Positions 7,849 to 15,256 of a stretch of DNA of 30,262 nt are shown here, in pieces. The position numbers were made by a program, and so were the translations under genes. Below the pieces are notes generated by a model, which ran no database searches, was not told the DNA's origin, and saw only the letters and a list, made by a program, of their open reading frames with translations. Numbering within the stretch: the first letter of the stretch is position 1; the number at the start of each line of letters is the position of its first letter. Source of the DNA: Verrucomicrobiaceae bacterium UBA2429 (GTDB lineage: Bacteria; Verrucomicrobiota; Verrucomicrobiia; Verrucomicrobiales; Verrucomicrobiaceae); the NCBI GenBank assembly GCA_002343505.1, contig DDQZ01000015.1:21600-51861 (forward strand), given 5' to 3'.

Positions 7849-8817
7849 ATGCGCATTCTCTCAGGACTCCAACCCAGCGGGCGTCTCCACATCGGCAACT
7901 ATTTCGGCATGATGGAGGCGGCGCTAAAGCTGCAGCATGAGGGGGAGGCCTTTTACTTCATCGCCGACTACCACTCGCTGACCAGCATCCAGGACGGCAA
8001 GCTGCTGCGCTCCCATGTGCGCGATCTGGCGGTTGATTTCCTGGCCTGCGGTCTCGATCCGGCCAAGTGCGTGCTTTTCCGCCAGAGTGATGTGCCGGAG
8101 CATACGGAGCTGTCCTGGATCCTCAGCACGGTGACTCCCATGGGCCTGCTGGAGCGCTGCCATAGCTACAAAGATAAGATCGCCAACGGCATCAGCCCCT
8201 CGCACGGCCTCTTCGCCTACCCTGTGCTCATGGCGGCGGACATCCTGATTTATGACAGCGATGTGGTGCCCGTGGGCAGGGACCAGAAGCAGCATGTGGA
8301 AGTCACGCGGGACATCGCCGTGAAGATGAACCTGGCCTTTGGCGAGGGCCTGCTGAAGGTGCCTGAGCCGCGCATCCGCGAGGAGACTGCCGTGGTGCCG
8401 GGCCTGGACGGGCGCAAGATGAGCAAGAGCTACGACAACACCATCCAGCTCTTCGAGGAGCCCGCTGTGCTGAAGAAGAAGATCATGCGCATCGTCATGG
8501 ACTCGACGCCGCTGGAGGCGCCCAAGCCGATAGAAAACAACAGCGTGCTCGCCCTCTACAAGCTCGTCGCCTCCGAGGCCGACTACCAGACGATGGTGGA
8601 CGACCACCTGCGCGGCGGCATCGGCTACGGCGACTTCAAAAAGCGCCTGCTGGAAGCGATGCTCGCGCATTTTGCCCCCTTCCGCGAGCGCCGCGCCGAA
8701 ATCGTCGCCGACCCCGCCTACGTGAACCGCGTCCTGGCCGAAGGCGCCGAAAAAGCCCGCGCCATCGCCCGCCAAACTCTCAACCGCATCCGCGCCGCCG
8801 TGGGACTGGGAGATTGA
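7849..8817 (+). CDS. trpS: Tryptophan--tRNA ligase
   Basis: A 322-residue class Ic aminoacyl-tRNA synthetase charging tRNA-Trp, essential for translation. The HIGH-type signature is GRLHIGNYFG (H14-N17) and the ATP-binding loop is GRKMSKS (K190-S194). Other family blocks visible are FYFIADYHSLT, FRQSDVPEHTELSW, YPVLMAADILIYDSDVVPVG and DQKQHVEVTRDIA. The length matches bacterial TrpRS (320-340). The start MRILSGLQPSG is the standard one. No T-box or leader peptide is apparent in the 87 bp upstream. Confidence 0.97.
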   Translation: MRILSGLQPSGRLHIGNYFGMMEAALKLQHEGEAFYFIADYHSLTSIQDGKLLRSHVRDLAVDFLACGLDPAKCVLFRQSDVPEHTELSWILSTVTPMGLLERCHSYKDKIANGISPSHGLFAYPVLMAADILIYDSDVVPVGRDQKQHVEVTRDIAVKMNLAFGEGLLKVPEPRIREETAVVPGLDGRKMSKSYDNTIQLFEEPAVLKKKIMRIVMDSTPLEAPKPIENNSVLALYKLVASEADYQTMVDDHLRGGIGYGDFKKRLLEAMLAHFAPFRERRAEIVADPAYVNRVLAEGAEKARAIARQTLNRIRAAVGLGD

Positions 8818-8893
8818 TGCCATGCGCCGCTATTCTGGCCGCCTCTGCCAGCGAAAAATTTCGAGCTGAGGTTGGCAGAACTTTGAATTTGAA

Positions 8894-9044
8894 ACCACGA
8901 ATTGACACGAATGAGCACGAATTCCGAATGTTGTGGCAAGGGATGCGTGTCGCAACTGGACGCTCTTTTCCAGATGCTCTGTGGGATTTGGAAGAAGCGC
9001 ACCGCTGCTGGCTACATTCGTGTCAATTCGTGTGCATTCGTGGT
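8894..9044. repeat. Inverted-repeat element with 10-bp-period CACGAAT heptamers
   Basis: The left arm (8894-8922) holds three copies of CACGAAT at an exact 10-bp period. The right arm (9016-9044) holds three copies of the reverse complement (ATTCGTG) at the same period. The two 29-bp arms begin ACCACGAAT and end ATTCGTGGT. They differ only in the 3-bp linkers and enclose 93 bp of non-repeated sequence. No protein is supported in 8818-9097. Similar ACACGAAT strings are, from memory, common interspersed repeats in environmental bacterial genomes. An RNA crossing the element could fold into a long hairpin. Confidence 0.75.
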
Positions 9045-9097
9045 TCCCTCCTTTGACCTCTGCTTGCGCGGGTAAAACGAAGAACATCCCAATCCCC

Positions 9098-9952
9098 ATG
9101 CAAGACGGCTACGAACTCCTCGACAGCGGCGAATTCCAGAAGCTGGAGCGCTTTGGCTCCGTGGTGCTCTCGCGGCCCTGCGCGCAGGCGGTGTGGCGGC
9201 AGAGTCTGTCAAAAGCGGACTGGCAGCGCGCCACGGCCGCTTTTTTCCGCGACGGCGGCAACCAGTGGCGCGGGCGCGACCGCCTGCCTGCGACGTGGGA
9301 GATCAGTGTGGATGGCATGCGCTTCCAGCTCAGCAGCACGGATTTCGGCCACCTGGGCATCTTCCCCGAGCAGCGCGACCAGTGGCGGCGCATCCGCGAG
9401 CTGTGCGCGGCCTACCCCAAAGCGCATCAGCGCGCGCCGCGCGTGCTGAACCTCTTCGCCTACTCAGGCGGCAGCACCCTGGCGGCCGCGCACGCCGGGG
9501 CCGAGGTCTGCCATGTGGACGCCTCGAAGGGCATGGTGGACTGGGCGCGGAAAAACGCCGCGCTCAATGGCCTGGAGGACCGCCCCGTCCGCTGGATTGT
9601 GGACGATGTGACCAAATTTCTCGAACGCGAGCTGCGCCGCTCACGCAGCTACGACCTCGTCATCCTCGACCCGCCCAGCTACGGACGCGGCGCGAAGGGG
9701 GAAGTCTTCAAGATCGAAAACGACCTGCCGCCCCTGCTGGCGCTCATCGGCCAGTTGATGTCCTCCCAGCCGCTCGGCGTGCTGCTTTCCTGCCACACCC
9801 CGGAGCTCACGCAGACCTCGCTGCACCACCTGCTGCTCCAGGAGTTCGGGTCCAAAGGCGGCGCTCTGGAATCCGGCGAGATGCTCCTGCGCGGCGGCAA
9901 AGACGTGCTGCCCGTGCCCAGCGGCAGCTTTTGCTGGTGGGTGAGAGCGTGA
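9098..9952 (+). CDS. Class I SAM-dependent methyltransferase, RlmI/RlmK-like
   Basis: A 284-residue Rossmann-fold methyltransferase similar to the catalytic half of the RlmI/RlmK(L) 23S rRNA methyltransferases. Motif I is VLNLFAYSGGSTLAA (about residues 116-130), the acidic end of strand 2 is HVDASKGMVDWA (D141), and motif IV is LVILDPPSYGRG (D191-P192-P193). The PUA domain found at the N-terminus of RlmI is absent. An rRNA or other substrate cannot be settled from the sequence. The start MQDGYELLDSGEF at 9098 is chosen because the frame upstream passes through the CACGAAT inverted repeat and is not protein-like. It stands alone between the repeat element and the Fic gene. Confidence 0.88.
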   Translation: MQDGYELLDSGEFQKLERFGSVVLSRPCAQAVWRQSLSKADWQRATAAFFRDGGNQWRGRDRLPATWEISVDGMRFQLSSTDFGHLGIFPEQRDQWRRIRELCAAYPKAHQRAPRVLNLFAYSGGSTLAAAHAGAEVCHVDASKGMVDWARKNAALNGLEDRPVRWIVDDVTKFLERELRRSRSYDLVILDPPSYGRGAKGEVFKIENDLPPLLALIGQLMSSQPLGVLLSCHTPELTQTSLHHLLLQEFGSKGGALESGEMLLRGGKDVLPVPSGSFCWWVRA

Positions 9953-9982
9953 TTTGGAGCAAAGCAGTGCGGTATTGCCAAG

Positions 9983-10029
9983 AGTCTAAAAAGTGTCTAA
10001 TTGCAGTCTAATTAGACGCTTTTTAGACT
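9983..10029. promoter_or_regulatory. 47-bp near-perfect palindrome abutting the Fic start codon
   Basis: Two 20-nt arms (9983-10002 and 10010-10029) are complementary at 19 of 20 positions, the exception being a T/G that would wobble-pair in RNA, around a 7-nt centre. The element is built from GTCTAA units: direct copies at 9984, 9995 and 10006, and inverted copies at 10012 and 10023. It also includes the perfect 12-bp palindrome GTCTAATTAGAC (10006-10017). It ends one base before the ATG at 10031, leaving no room for a ribosome-binding site. It is likely an operator, an RNA hairpin controlling initiation, or both (inference). Confidence 0.75.
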
Positions 10030-10030
10030 C

Positions 10031-11374
10031 ATGCGTGTTCCGCAAGATCCACCCTCGACCCAAATACTGCTCCAACGAACGCTCACCAGACCCCAGCGTT
10101 TGATGGAGTTGGTCGCCATGCGATCTGAGGATTTGCCACAGCATGAAGAGTATCTGCACTGGGACAAACTGCGGCATCTGTCTCCGCCTGCGGGACTCAG
10201 CCATGAGGAGTGGTGGTGGCTGGTAAAAAGAGGCAGACAATCAGGCCGGCAAGGCATCCCACTGCGGGACAAAAAAGGCGTTTCGTTCAGCTTCTCGCTG
10301 GTGCCGGAAATGTTTGAGGCCCTGCATCACATAGACCAGCGCTGCGCTGGTAACATAGCGATGCCCGAGCAAGTCACGGACGGCAGAACCCGGGACCGCT
10401 ACCAGATCAACTCTCTGATGGAGGAGGCGGTCACATCCAGCCTTCTTGAGGGTGCCGCAGTCACACGCCAGAAAGCAAGGGACATGCTGCGCAGCGGACG
10501 CAAGCCAACTGACAAAAGCGAGCGCATGATTGTGAACAATTTCAAGACCATGCAGCATCTTCTGAATATCAAAGACCGCCCGCTCACACCGGAGCTGGTG
10601 TTTGAGATTCATGCCATGATCTCGGAGGACGCGCTCGACAAGCCCGATGGAGCAGGCCGCCTGCGCCGCGCGGACGAGTACATCGAGGTTTCCGACGACC
10701 TGGACAATATTTTTCACATCCCCCCGGCAGCGTCCCAACTGCCCGGGCGTCTGGAAGATATGTGTTTCTTTGCCAACGAGACCGGGGTCAATGGTTTCCT
10801 GCACCCGGTCATACGCTCCATCGCGCTGCATTTTTGGCTGGCTTACGACCACCCTTTTGTGGATGGAAACGGCCGCACTGCACGCGCTCTCTTTTACTGG
10901 TCCATGCTGCGCGGCGGCTACTGGCTGTTCCAGTTCATCTCCATTTCCCAGGCGCTGCTTCGTTCGCCGTCGGATTATTACCGGGCTTTTCTGCACACCG
11001 AGCACGATGAGAATGATTTGAATTACTTCATTCTTCATCAGCTCCGCTGCATTGAAACGTCCATCCAAGACCTCCATGAATATCTCGCCCGCAAATCGGA
11101 GCAGAGACGTGGGCTGCAAATCATCTTGCGCGGCTTGGATTGGGTCAATCACCGCCAGCAGGCTCTCCTGAGTCACGCGCTGGAGCATGATGACGCAGCC
11201 TATACTTTTGAGAGCCACCAGCGCAGTCACCGCATTTCGAGAATGACTGCCATTAGTGATTTGCGTTCCCTGGAGGAAAAAGGACTGCTGGTTTCCCGTC
11301 TCCAGGGCAGGCAGCGCGTCTTCCGCCCCATTCCAAATCTGGAAACAAAACTCGGAACGCGCACTCGTCCATGA
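10031..11374 (+). CDS. Fic family protein (AMPylase type) with inhibitory helix and C-terminal winged helix
   Basis: A 447-residue Fic-domain protein. The catalytic loop HPFVDGNGRTAR (H274-R285) is complete. Fic enzymes with this motif usually transfer AMP to a hydroxyl side chain of a target protein. Residues 136-141 (SSLLEG) match the (S/T)xxxE(G/N) inhibitory motif that precedes the Fic core and keeps class II enzymes autoinhibited. The N-terminal 100 residues (YLHWDKLRHLSPPAGLSHEE) and the C-terminal region (NHRQQALLSHALEH, SHRISRMTAISDLRSLEEKG) are typical of this large bacterial Fic subfamily; the latter is a winged helix that could bind DNA. The start MRVPQDPPST fits the family. It is a single gene with no separate antitoxin. 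A 47-bp palindrome sits directly upstream, suggesting autoregulation. Confidence 0.93.
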   Translation: MRVPQDPPSTQILLQRTLTRPQRLMELVAMRSEDLPQHEEYLHWDKLRHLSPPAGLSHEEWWWLVKRGRQSGRQGIPLRDKKGVSFSFSLVPEMFEALHHIDQRCAGNIAMPEQVTDGRTRDRYQINSLMEEAVTSSLLEGAAVTRQKARDMLRSGRKPTDKSERMIVNNFKTMQHLLNIKDRPLTPELVFEIHAMISEDALDKPDGAGRLRRADEYIEVSDDLDNIFHIPPAASQLPGRLEDMCFFANETGVNGFLHPVIRSIALHFWLAYDHPFVDGNGRTARALFYWSMLRGGYWLFQFISISQALLRSPSDYYRAFLHTEHDENDLNYFILHQLRCIETSIQDLHEYLARKSEQRRGLQIILRGLDWVNHRQQALLSHALEHDDAAYTFESHQRSHRISRMTAISDLRSLEEKGLLVSRLQGRQRVFRPIPNLETKLGTRTRP

Positions 11375-11527
11375 GCCGCCACCCTTTGGACACAGGCTGC
11401 GGCGGCAAACAAGCACCGCCTGTGACGGCTGCTTTTGCTGGAAAGTGAGTGGAGGCAATGAGGTGCCGCGCGGGTCAAGAATCGCCCACTCAACGACACG
11501 AGCCGCAAAGTCCCTCGACGACTTTTG

Positions 11528-11544
11528 TTGTATTGATCATACAT
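11528..11544. promoter_or_regulatory. Candidate NsrR-type operator overlapping the truncated-haemoglobin start
   Basis: TTGTATTGATCATACAT is a 17-bp dyad (TGTAT-N5-ATACA core). Compared by eye with the remembered idealised NsrR box ATGTATTTAAAATACAT it matches 13 of 17 positions. The ATG of the gene (11543-11545) is inside the right arm. NsrR is a nitric-oxide-sensing Rrf2 repressor that controls truncated haemoglobins and NnrS in other bacteria, which fits the operon here. No nsrR gene is in the window, so the call rests on resemblance and context. Confidence 0.4.
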
Positions 11545-12007
11545 GTTTGAATCCAAGCCCGACATCCAAGGCCGCGCCGAGATCGAGACGCTCGTGAATA
11601 CTTTCTACGAGCGTGTGCGGGCCGACGATTTGCTCGGCTTCATCTTCGACAAGGTGGCGCGGACGAACTGGGAGACGCATCTGCCGAAAATGTACGCCTT
11701 CTGGGAAACCGTGCTCTTTCGAAGCGGCGGCTACACGGGCAATCCGTTGGCCGCTCATGCGAAGCTGGTGCCGCGGACGGCGATGGGCCGGGAGCAGTTT
11801 GACCGCTGGCTGATGCTGTTTCGCTCCACGGTGGATGATTTGTTCGCCGGCGAGAACGCCGGGCACATCAAGAACTGCGCCGCTGACATGGCGAATGTCA
11901 TTTACGCGCGCATCAACCAGGTCGCCGATCCGCGCTTTGATCCCGCCAACCTTACGGCGGAGCAAAGGGAGCGATACGCGCGTTACAAAACCAGCGCCGG
12001 CACATGA
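11543..12007 (+). CDS. Group III truncated haemoglobin
   Basis: A 154-residue truncated haemoglobin (2-on-2 globin fold). Features of group III are visible: Phe-Tyr at B9-B10 (F21, Y22 in LVNTFYERVRAD), the E-helix block THLPKMYAFWETVLF with H46 and W54, and the proximal haem histidine H72 in NPLAAHAKLVP. FDRWLMLFRSTVDDLF forms the G helix. The group is associated with nitric oxide or oxygen chemistry rather than transport. The gene overlaps the NnrS-family gene by 4 bp (ATGA), indicating an operon for nitrosative stress. No Shine-Dalgarno sequence precedes the start. Confidence 0.92.
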   Translation: MFESKPDIQGRAEIETLVNTFYERVRADDLLGFIFDKVARTNWETHLPKMYAFWETVLFRSGGYTGNPLAAHAKLVPRTAMGREQFDRWLMLFRSTVDDLFAGENAGHIKNCAADMANVIYARINQVADPRFDPANLTAEQRERYARYKTSAGT

Positions 12008-13206
12008 GCCAGTTCCCCGCCTGCAAACACAAGAAGCACAAGGCCAGAGGCCCGCGCCGTCACGGGTTGCGCTGGCTGGCGGCGGAGCCGTATCGGGTGT
12101 TCTTTTTCAGCGGCGCGGTGTGGAGCATCATCGGCGCGGCTTTGTGGCCGCTGTTTTATGCGCGGATGCTCGGCTTCTATCCGGGCTTCGTTCACGCGCG
12201 GATCATGATCGAGGCGTTTGGCGGGGCGTTTGTCGTTGGCTTCCTCGGCACGGCGGGGCCGCGCATGGCGACGGCGCCGAAGCTCACACCGGCGGAGTTG
12301 TACTGGCTCTTCGCGCTGCATCAGGCCTGTGGTGTGAGCCATCTCACGCTGCATTTCGCATGGGGGGATGGCTTCTTCATCGCGTTGCTCGTGTCATTGG
12401 TGCTGTGTCTCGTGATCCGTGTGGCGAGGTTCCGCAAAGAAATGCCGCCGCCGCAGATGCTGCTGGCGCTCACCGGGCTGGCCTGCGGCATCGCGGGCGC
12501 GGCGATGCATCTCTCCCCAGCCACGCTGATGGACCCGCAGCGCCTGCGTCTGGCGAATCTGCTGCTCTACCAGGGCCTGCTGCTGCCGCCGGTGCTTGGC
12601 ATCGGGTCGTTTGTTTTTCCGCGCATGTTGGGCGGGGATTTTGGCGATCCCAAAACGGCGGCGCAAAGCAAGGCGAAGCTGCTGCGGGCCATCGCCGTGG
12701 CGGCTTTGCTCGTCGGCAGCTTTTTTCTCGAAGCACATGGCGGGGTCGCCACTGGCCATTCCGTGCGCGCCATCGCCGCTGCGGGCTATCTGCTCATCGA
12801 GGTGACATGGCAGACGCGGCAAAGCGGCTCGCTCACCACCGGTCTGTTTTGGGCCCTGGCAACCGGCTGGCTTGGCATCGTTCTGGCGCCATTTTACTAC
12901 CTGCAGCATGTCTCCATCGAGCATCTGCTCTACATCGGCGGATTCGGCATGTTGATGCTCATTGTCGGCTCGCGCGTGCTCTTCGGCCATAGCGGTGACT
13001 TGGAAGGCTTCTTCGCAAAATCCAAATGGGCGCGCTTTTTGATCTTCCTCGGCATTCTGGCCGCCACGACGCGCGCTACCCCCGCCTGGGTGCCCTCGAC
13101 CACGATTTCCCATCACATCTACGCCGCCTGGACCTGGGGCCTGCTGGCGCTGCTCTGGCTGCTGTGGCATCGGAGACGCTTTGTGCAGCGTGACGGGGAA
13201 CCGTGA
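12004..13206 (+). CDS. nnrS: NnrS family haem/copper membrane protein
   Basis: A 400-residue integral membrane protein with about 11-12 hydrophobic segments, the size and layout of NnrS. Family features include AAEPYRVFFFSGAVWSIIG after a short basic N-terminus, FVVGFLGTAGPRM (about residues 75-88), GSFVFPRMLGG and the late HLLYIGGFGMLMLIVGSRVL. Several membrane histidines that could ligate haem or copper are present. NnrS relieves nitric-oxide stress in Rhodobacter and Vibrio, although its chemistry is not fully defined. It is translationally coupled to the truncated haemoglobin gene upstream. A GC-rich hairpin (13255-13276) lies in the 78 bp between this gene and the next but has no T-tract. 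Confidence 0.92.
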   Translation: MSQFPACKHKKHKARGPRRHGLRWLAAEPYRVFFFSGAVWSIIGAALWPLFYARMLGFYPGFVHARIMIEAFGGAFVVGFLGTAGPRMATAPKLTPAELYWLFALHQACGVSHLTLHFAWGDGFFIALLVSLVLCLVIRVARFRKEMPPPQMLLALTGLACGIAGAAMHLSPATLMDPQRLRLANLLLYQGLLLPPVLGIGSFVFPRMLGGDFGDPKTAAQSKAKLLRAIAVAALLVGSFFLEAHGGVATGHSVRAIAAAGYLLIEVTWQTRQSGSLTTGLFWALATGWLGIVLAPFYYLQHVSIEHLLYIGGFGMLMLIVGSRVLFGHSGDLEGFFAKSKWARFLIFLGILAATTRATPAWVPSTTISHHIYAAWTWGLLALLWLLWHRRRFVQRDGEP

Positions 13207-13284
13207 GCGGCGGCATCAGCGCCTGCTCCGGCGCGCGCCGCTTGCACTAGCCCTGGCGCGCGGCTCTTTGCGCGCCGTTCCGCC

Positions 13285-14268
13285 ATGCCCGTCCATCCCT
13301 CAGCTTACCAGGCTCCGTTTTTCCTGCGCAGGGGGCATGCGCAGACGATCCTCGGCGCGCTGACGCCTGCCTGGGCGCGGCCCGTGTTCTCGCCGGAGAC
13401 CCTGACCCTGCCGGATGGCGACCGCCTCCACCTCGGCTGGCTGCGGGGCGGGCAACTGCGGCTGGTCATCCTCAGCCACGGGCTGGAGGGATCCATGCGC
13501 GCCGCCTATGTCCGCGGCATGGCCGCCGCCTGCGCGCGCGCCGGGTGGGACGTGCTGGCCTGGGACTACCGCGGCTGCGGCGGGCGCGCGAACCTCCTGC
13601 CCCGCTCCTACCACAGCGGCGAGAGCGGCGACCTGCGCCACCTCATCACCCACGCCGCGCCCGGCTATGACAGCGTGGCCCTCGTCGGCTTCAGTCTCGG
13701 GGGGAACATCACTCTCAAATACCTCGGCGAGTCCCCGCCACACCCCGCCGTGCGCGCCGCCGCCGCCGTCTCCACCCCGGTGGACCTGGCCTCCAGCGCC
13801 CGCGCGCTTGATGAGCACCCCGCCTGCCGGCTCTACCAGCGCCGCTTTTTGCGCTCCCTGCTGGCGAAGGCGGAGGAAAAGGCGCGCCGCTTTCCGCGGG
13901 TGCTGCCGCCTGGTGGACTCGCCGGCATCCGCACCATCCGCGACTTCGACGAGCGTTTCACCGCGCCCCTCCACGGCTTCCGGGATGCCGCCGATTACTA
14001 TGCCCGCGCCAGTTCCCTGCCCCACCTGAACTCCATCACCGTGCCCGCCCTCCTGCTCAACGCAGCGGACGATCCCCTCCTCGAGCCGCCCTCCTATCCC
14101 GGCGGCGCGGCTGCTGAAAATGCCGCCCTGCATCTGGAAATACCCGCCCACGGCGGCCATGTCGGTTTTCTCACTCACGGCCTGCGCCGCTGGCACGAGC
14201 GGCGGGTGCTCGACTTCCTGGCCAACTCCAGCCCCTCAAAGCCCACTCACTCAAGGCTTCACGCATGA
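13285..14268 (+). CDS. YheT-type alpha/beta hydrolase
   Basis: A 327-residue alpha/beta-fold hydrolase of the YheT family (COG0429 type). The family's N-terminal hallmark RRGHAQTILGAL is at residues 15-26. The nucleophile elbow GFSLGGN places Ser137; the acid is Asp262 or Asp263 in LNAADDPLL; the base is His292 in GGHVGFL. DYRGCGGRAN precedes the nucleophile, as in relatives. The cytoplasmic substrate is not known; esterase activity is expected. The final 12 or so residues (PSKPTHSRLHA) look like an unstructured tail. The gene stands alone, downstream of the NnrS gene on the same strand. Confidence 0.9.
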   Translation: MPVHPSAYQAPFFLRRGHAQTILGALTPAWARPVFSPETLTLPDGDRLHLGWLRGGQLRLVILSHGLEGSMRAAYVRGMAAACARAGWDVLAWDYRGCGGRANLLPRSYHSGESGDLRHLITHAAPGYDSVALVGFSLGGNITLKYLGESPPHPAVRAAAAVSTPVDLASSARALDEHPACRLYQRRFLRSLLAKAEEKARRFPRVLPPGGLAGIRTIRDFDERFTAPLHGFRDAADYYARASSLPHLNSITVPALLLNAADDPLLEPPSYPGGAAAENAALHLEIPAHGGHVGFLTHGLRRWHERRVLDFLANSSPSKPTHSRLHA

Positions 14269-14286
14269 AATCCAGGAAAATCAAAG

Positions 14287-14371
14287 TGCCGATGGCCGGA
14301 CTCGAACCGGCAAGGGAGTTGCCTCCCAGCGGATTTTAAGTCCGCTGTGTTTACCATTTCACCACATCGGC
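14287..14371 (-). tRNA. tRNA-Leu (anticodon UAA)
   Basis: The 85-nt sequence folds as a class II tRNA. The acceptor stem is GCCGATG paired with CATCGGC followed by discriminator A. The anticodon stem-loop is GCGGA-CTTAAAA-TCCGC with UAA at 14336-14338. A long variable arm GGGAGGCAACTCCC follows, and the T arm is GCCGG-TTCGAGT-CCGGC. The long variable arm, discriminator A and anticodon all indicate leucine. The CCA end is not encoded. Confidence 0.97.
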
Positions 14372-14384
14372 AGACAGAACGGCC

Positions 14385-14412
14385 AGTCTAGCGGCATTTC
14401 CCGGCAGGCCAA
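14385..14412 (-). promoter_or_regulatory. Candidate sigma-70 promoter of tRNA-Leu
   Basis: Reading the minus strand, TTGGCC (14407-14412) and TAGACT (14385-14390) each match 4 of 6 consensus bases and are 16 bp apart. The -10 element ends about 13 nt before the mature tRNA 5' end, a reasonable leader length. The call rests on spacing and position only. Confidence 0.35.
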
Positions 14413-14536
14413 GCGGTTCCTGTTTTCACACGGTTGAGCGGATGAAAAAACGTGGAAACGACCGGGGGGCAAAACGGGGTAAAAATTTGGTTGCCGGCAG
14501 GGCGACTTGTGGCAGCTTGGCGGCCCTTTACGCCGG

Positions 14537-14561
14537 AAAGCGGTTCCGCAAGCCGCTTTTT
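14537..14561 (+). promoter_or_regulatory. Terminator-like hairpin in the rplU leader (candidate attenuator)
   Basis: AAAGCGG and CCGCTTT form a 7-bp stem (14537-14543 with 14553-14559) around a 9-nt loop, followed by more T residues. It lies 34 nt upstream of the rplU start. An intrinsic-terminator-like hairpin before a ribosomal-protein operon fits attenuation or an autoregulatory leader, which is known for L21 operons in other phyla. The T-run is short and the link is inferred. Confidence 0.4.
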
Positions 14562-14595
14562 GGCCCCCGGGCTACCCTTCAACGCAGACAACATC

Positions 14596-14910
14596 ATGGC
14601 ATACGCAATCTTCAAAACAGGCGGCAAACAATACAAGGCTTCCGTGGGCGACCAGCTCGACGTGGAGAAGATCGAGGTTGCCGAAGGTGAGGCCGCCAAT
14701 TTCGACCAGGTGCTGGCCGCCGGTGAAGGCGCCGACATCAAGGTCGGAGCGCCCGTGCTCGAAGGAGCCAGCGTCGGCTTCAAAGTGCTCAAGCAGTTCA
14801 AAGCGCCGAAGGTCACCGCCTTCAAATTCCGCAAGCGCAAGGGCTACCACAAGACCAAGGGGCACCGCCAGCTCCTGACCCGCGTCGAGGTCACCTCCAT
14901 CAACGCCTGA
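14596..14910 (+). CDS. rplU: 50S ribosomal protein L21
   Basis: A 104-residue ribosomal protein that binds 23S rRNA in the large subunit. The N-terminus [20 protein letters not shown] and the C-terminal block [20 protein letters not shown] are diagnostic of bL21. The length is typical. The start at 14596 is the canonical one. It is followed after 35 bp by rpmA, the usual rplU-rpmA pair, and both are terminated at 15222-15250. Confidence 0.98.
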   Translation: MAYAIFKTGGKQYKASVGDQLDVEKIEVAEGEAANFDQVLAAGEGADIKVGAPVLEGASVGFKVLKQFKAPKVTAFKFRKRKGYHKTKGHRQLLTRVEVTSINA

Positions 14911-14945
14911 TTTCTTTTACCCAACCCCTCATCGAACTCACCGAC

Positions 14946-15203
14946 ATGGCTCACAAAAAAGGTCAAGGCAGCGTCAAAAACGGACGCGACAGCAATTCCA
15001 AGCGTCTCGGCGTCAAAAAATACGGCGGCGAGTCCGTCATCCCCGGTAACATCCTCATCCGCCAGCGCGGCACCAAATGGACTGCGGGAAGCAATGTCGG
15101 CATGGGCCGTGATCACACGCTTTTCGCCCTCGTGGAAGGCAAAGTCCGCTTCGACAAGGACGGACGACGCATCAACGTGGACGAGGCTGTTCTTCAGGCT
15201 TGA
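14946..15203 (+). CDS. rpmA: 50S ribosomal protein L27
   Basis: An 85-residue bL27, whose N-terminal tail reaches the peptidyl-transferase centre. It begins [20 protein letters not shown] and continues [10 protein letters not shown], then [15 protein letters not shown] and [14 protein letters not shown], all family blocks. The tail starts directly with AHKKG, so it lacks the cleavable N-terminal extension seen in Firmicutes. It is the second gene of the rplU-rpmA operon; its end is 18 bp before a strong intrinsic terminator. Confidence 0.98.
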   Translation: MAHKKGQGSVKNGRDSNSKRLGVKKYGGESVIPGNILIRQRGTKWTAGSNVGMGRDHTLFALVEGKVRFDKDGRRINVDEAVLQA

Positions 15204-15221
15204 TCCCGGCCAAATTTTCCC

Positions 15222-15250
15222 GGCGGCTTCCCCAAGGAAGCCGCCTTTTT
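15222..15250 (+). terminator. Intrinsic terminator after rpmA
   Basis: GGCGGCTTCC pairs perfectly with GGAAGCCGCC (10 bp) around a CCAA loop and is followed by five T residues. This is the best intrinsic terminator in the window. Its T-tract ends only 6 nt before the start codon of the pseudouridine synthase. Confidence 0.92.
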
Positions 15251-15256
15251 CATGCC

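Larger units (their letters stand above)
14372..14595 (+). other. Non-coding leader region of rplU
   Basis: About 220 bp between the tRNA and rplU contain no supported protein. An in-frame extension of rplU exists but has no similarity to L21. The region should contain the rplU promoter, but I could not pick a convincing -35/-10 pair. Its last 60 bases hold the hairpin listed separately. Confidence 0.6.

Noticed and set aside
8933..9097. A 55-residue N-terminal extension of the methyltransferase.
   Set aside because: It is read through the CACGAAT inverted repeat, giving a peptide (FVSIRVHSWF) typical of translated repeats, and it lacks methyltransferase similarity.
13255..13276. GC-rich hairpin (GGCGCGC/GCGCGCC, 8-nt loop) after nnrS as a terminator.
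   Set aside because: It has no T-tract and lies 8 nt before the next start; GC-rich DNA forms such stems often.
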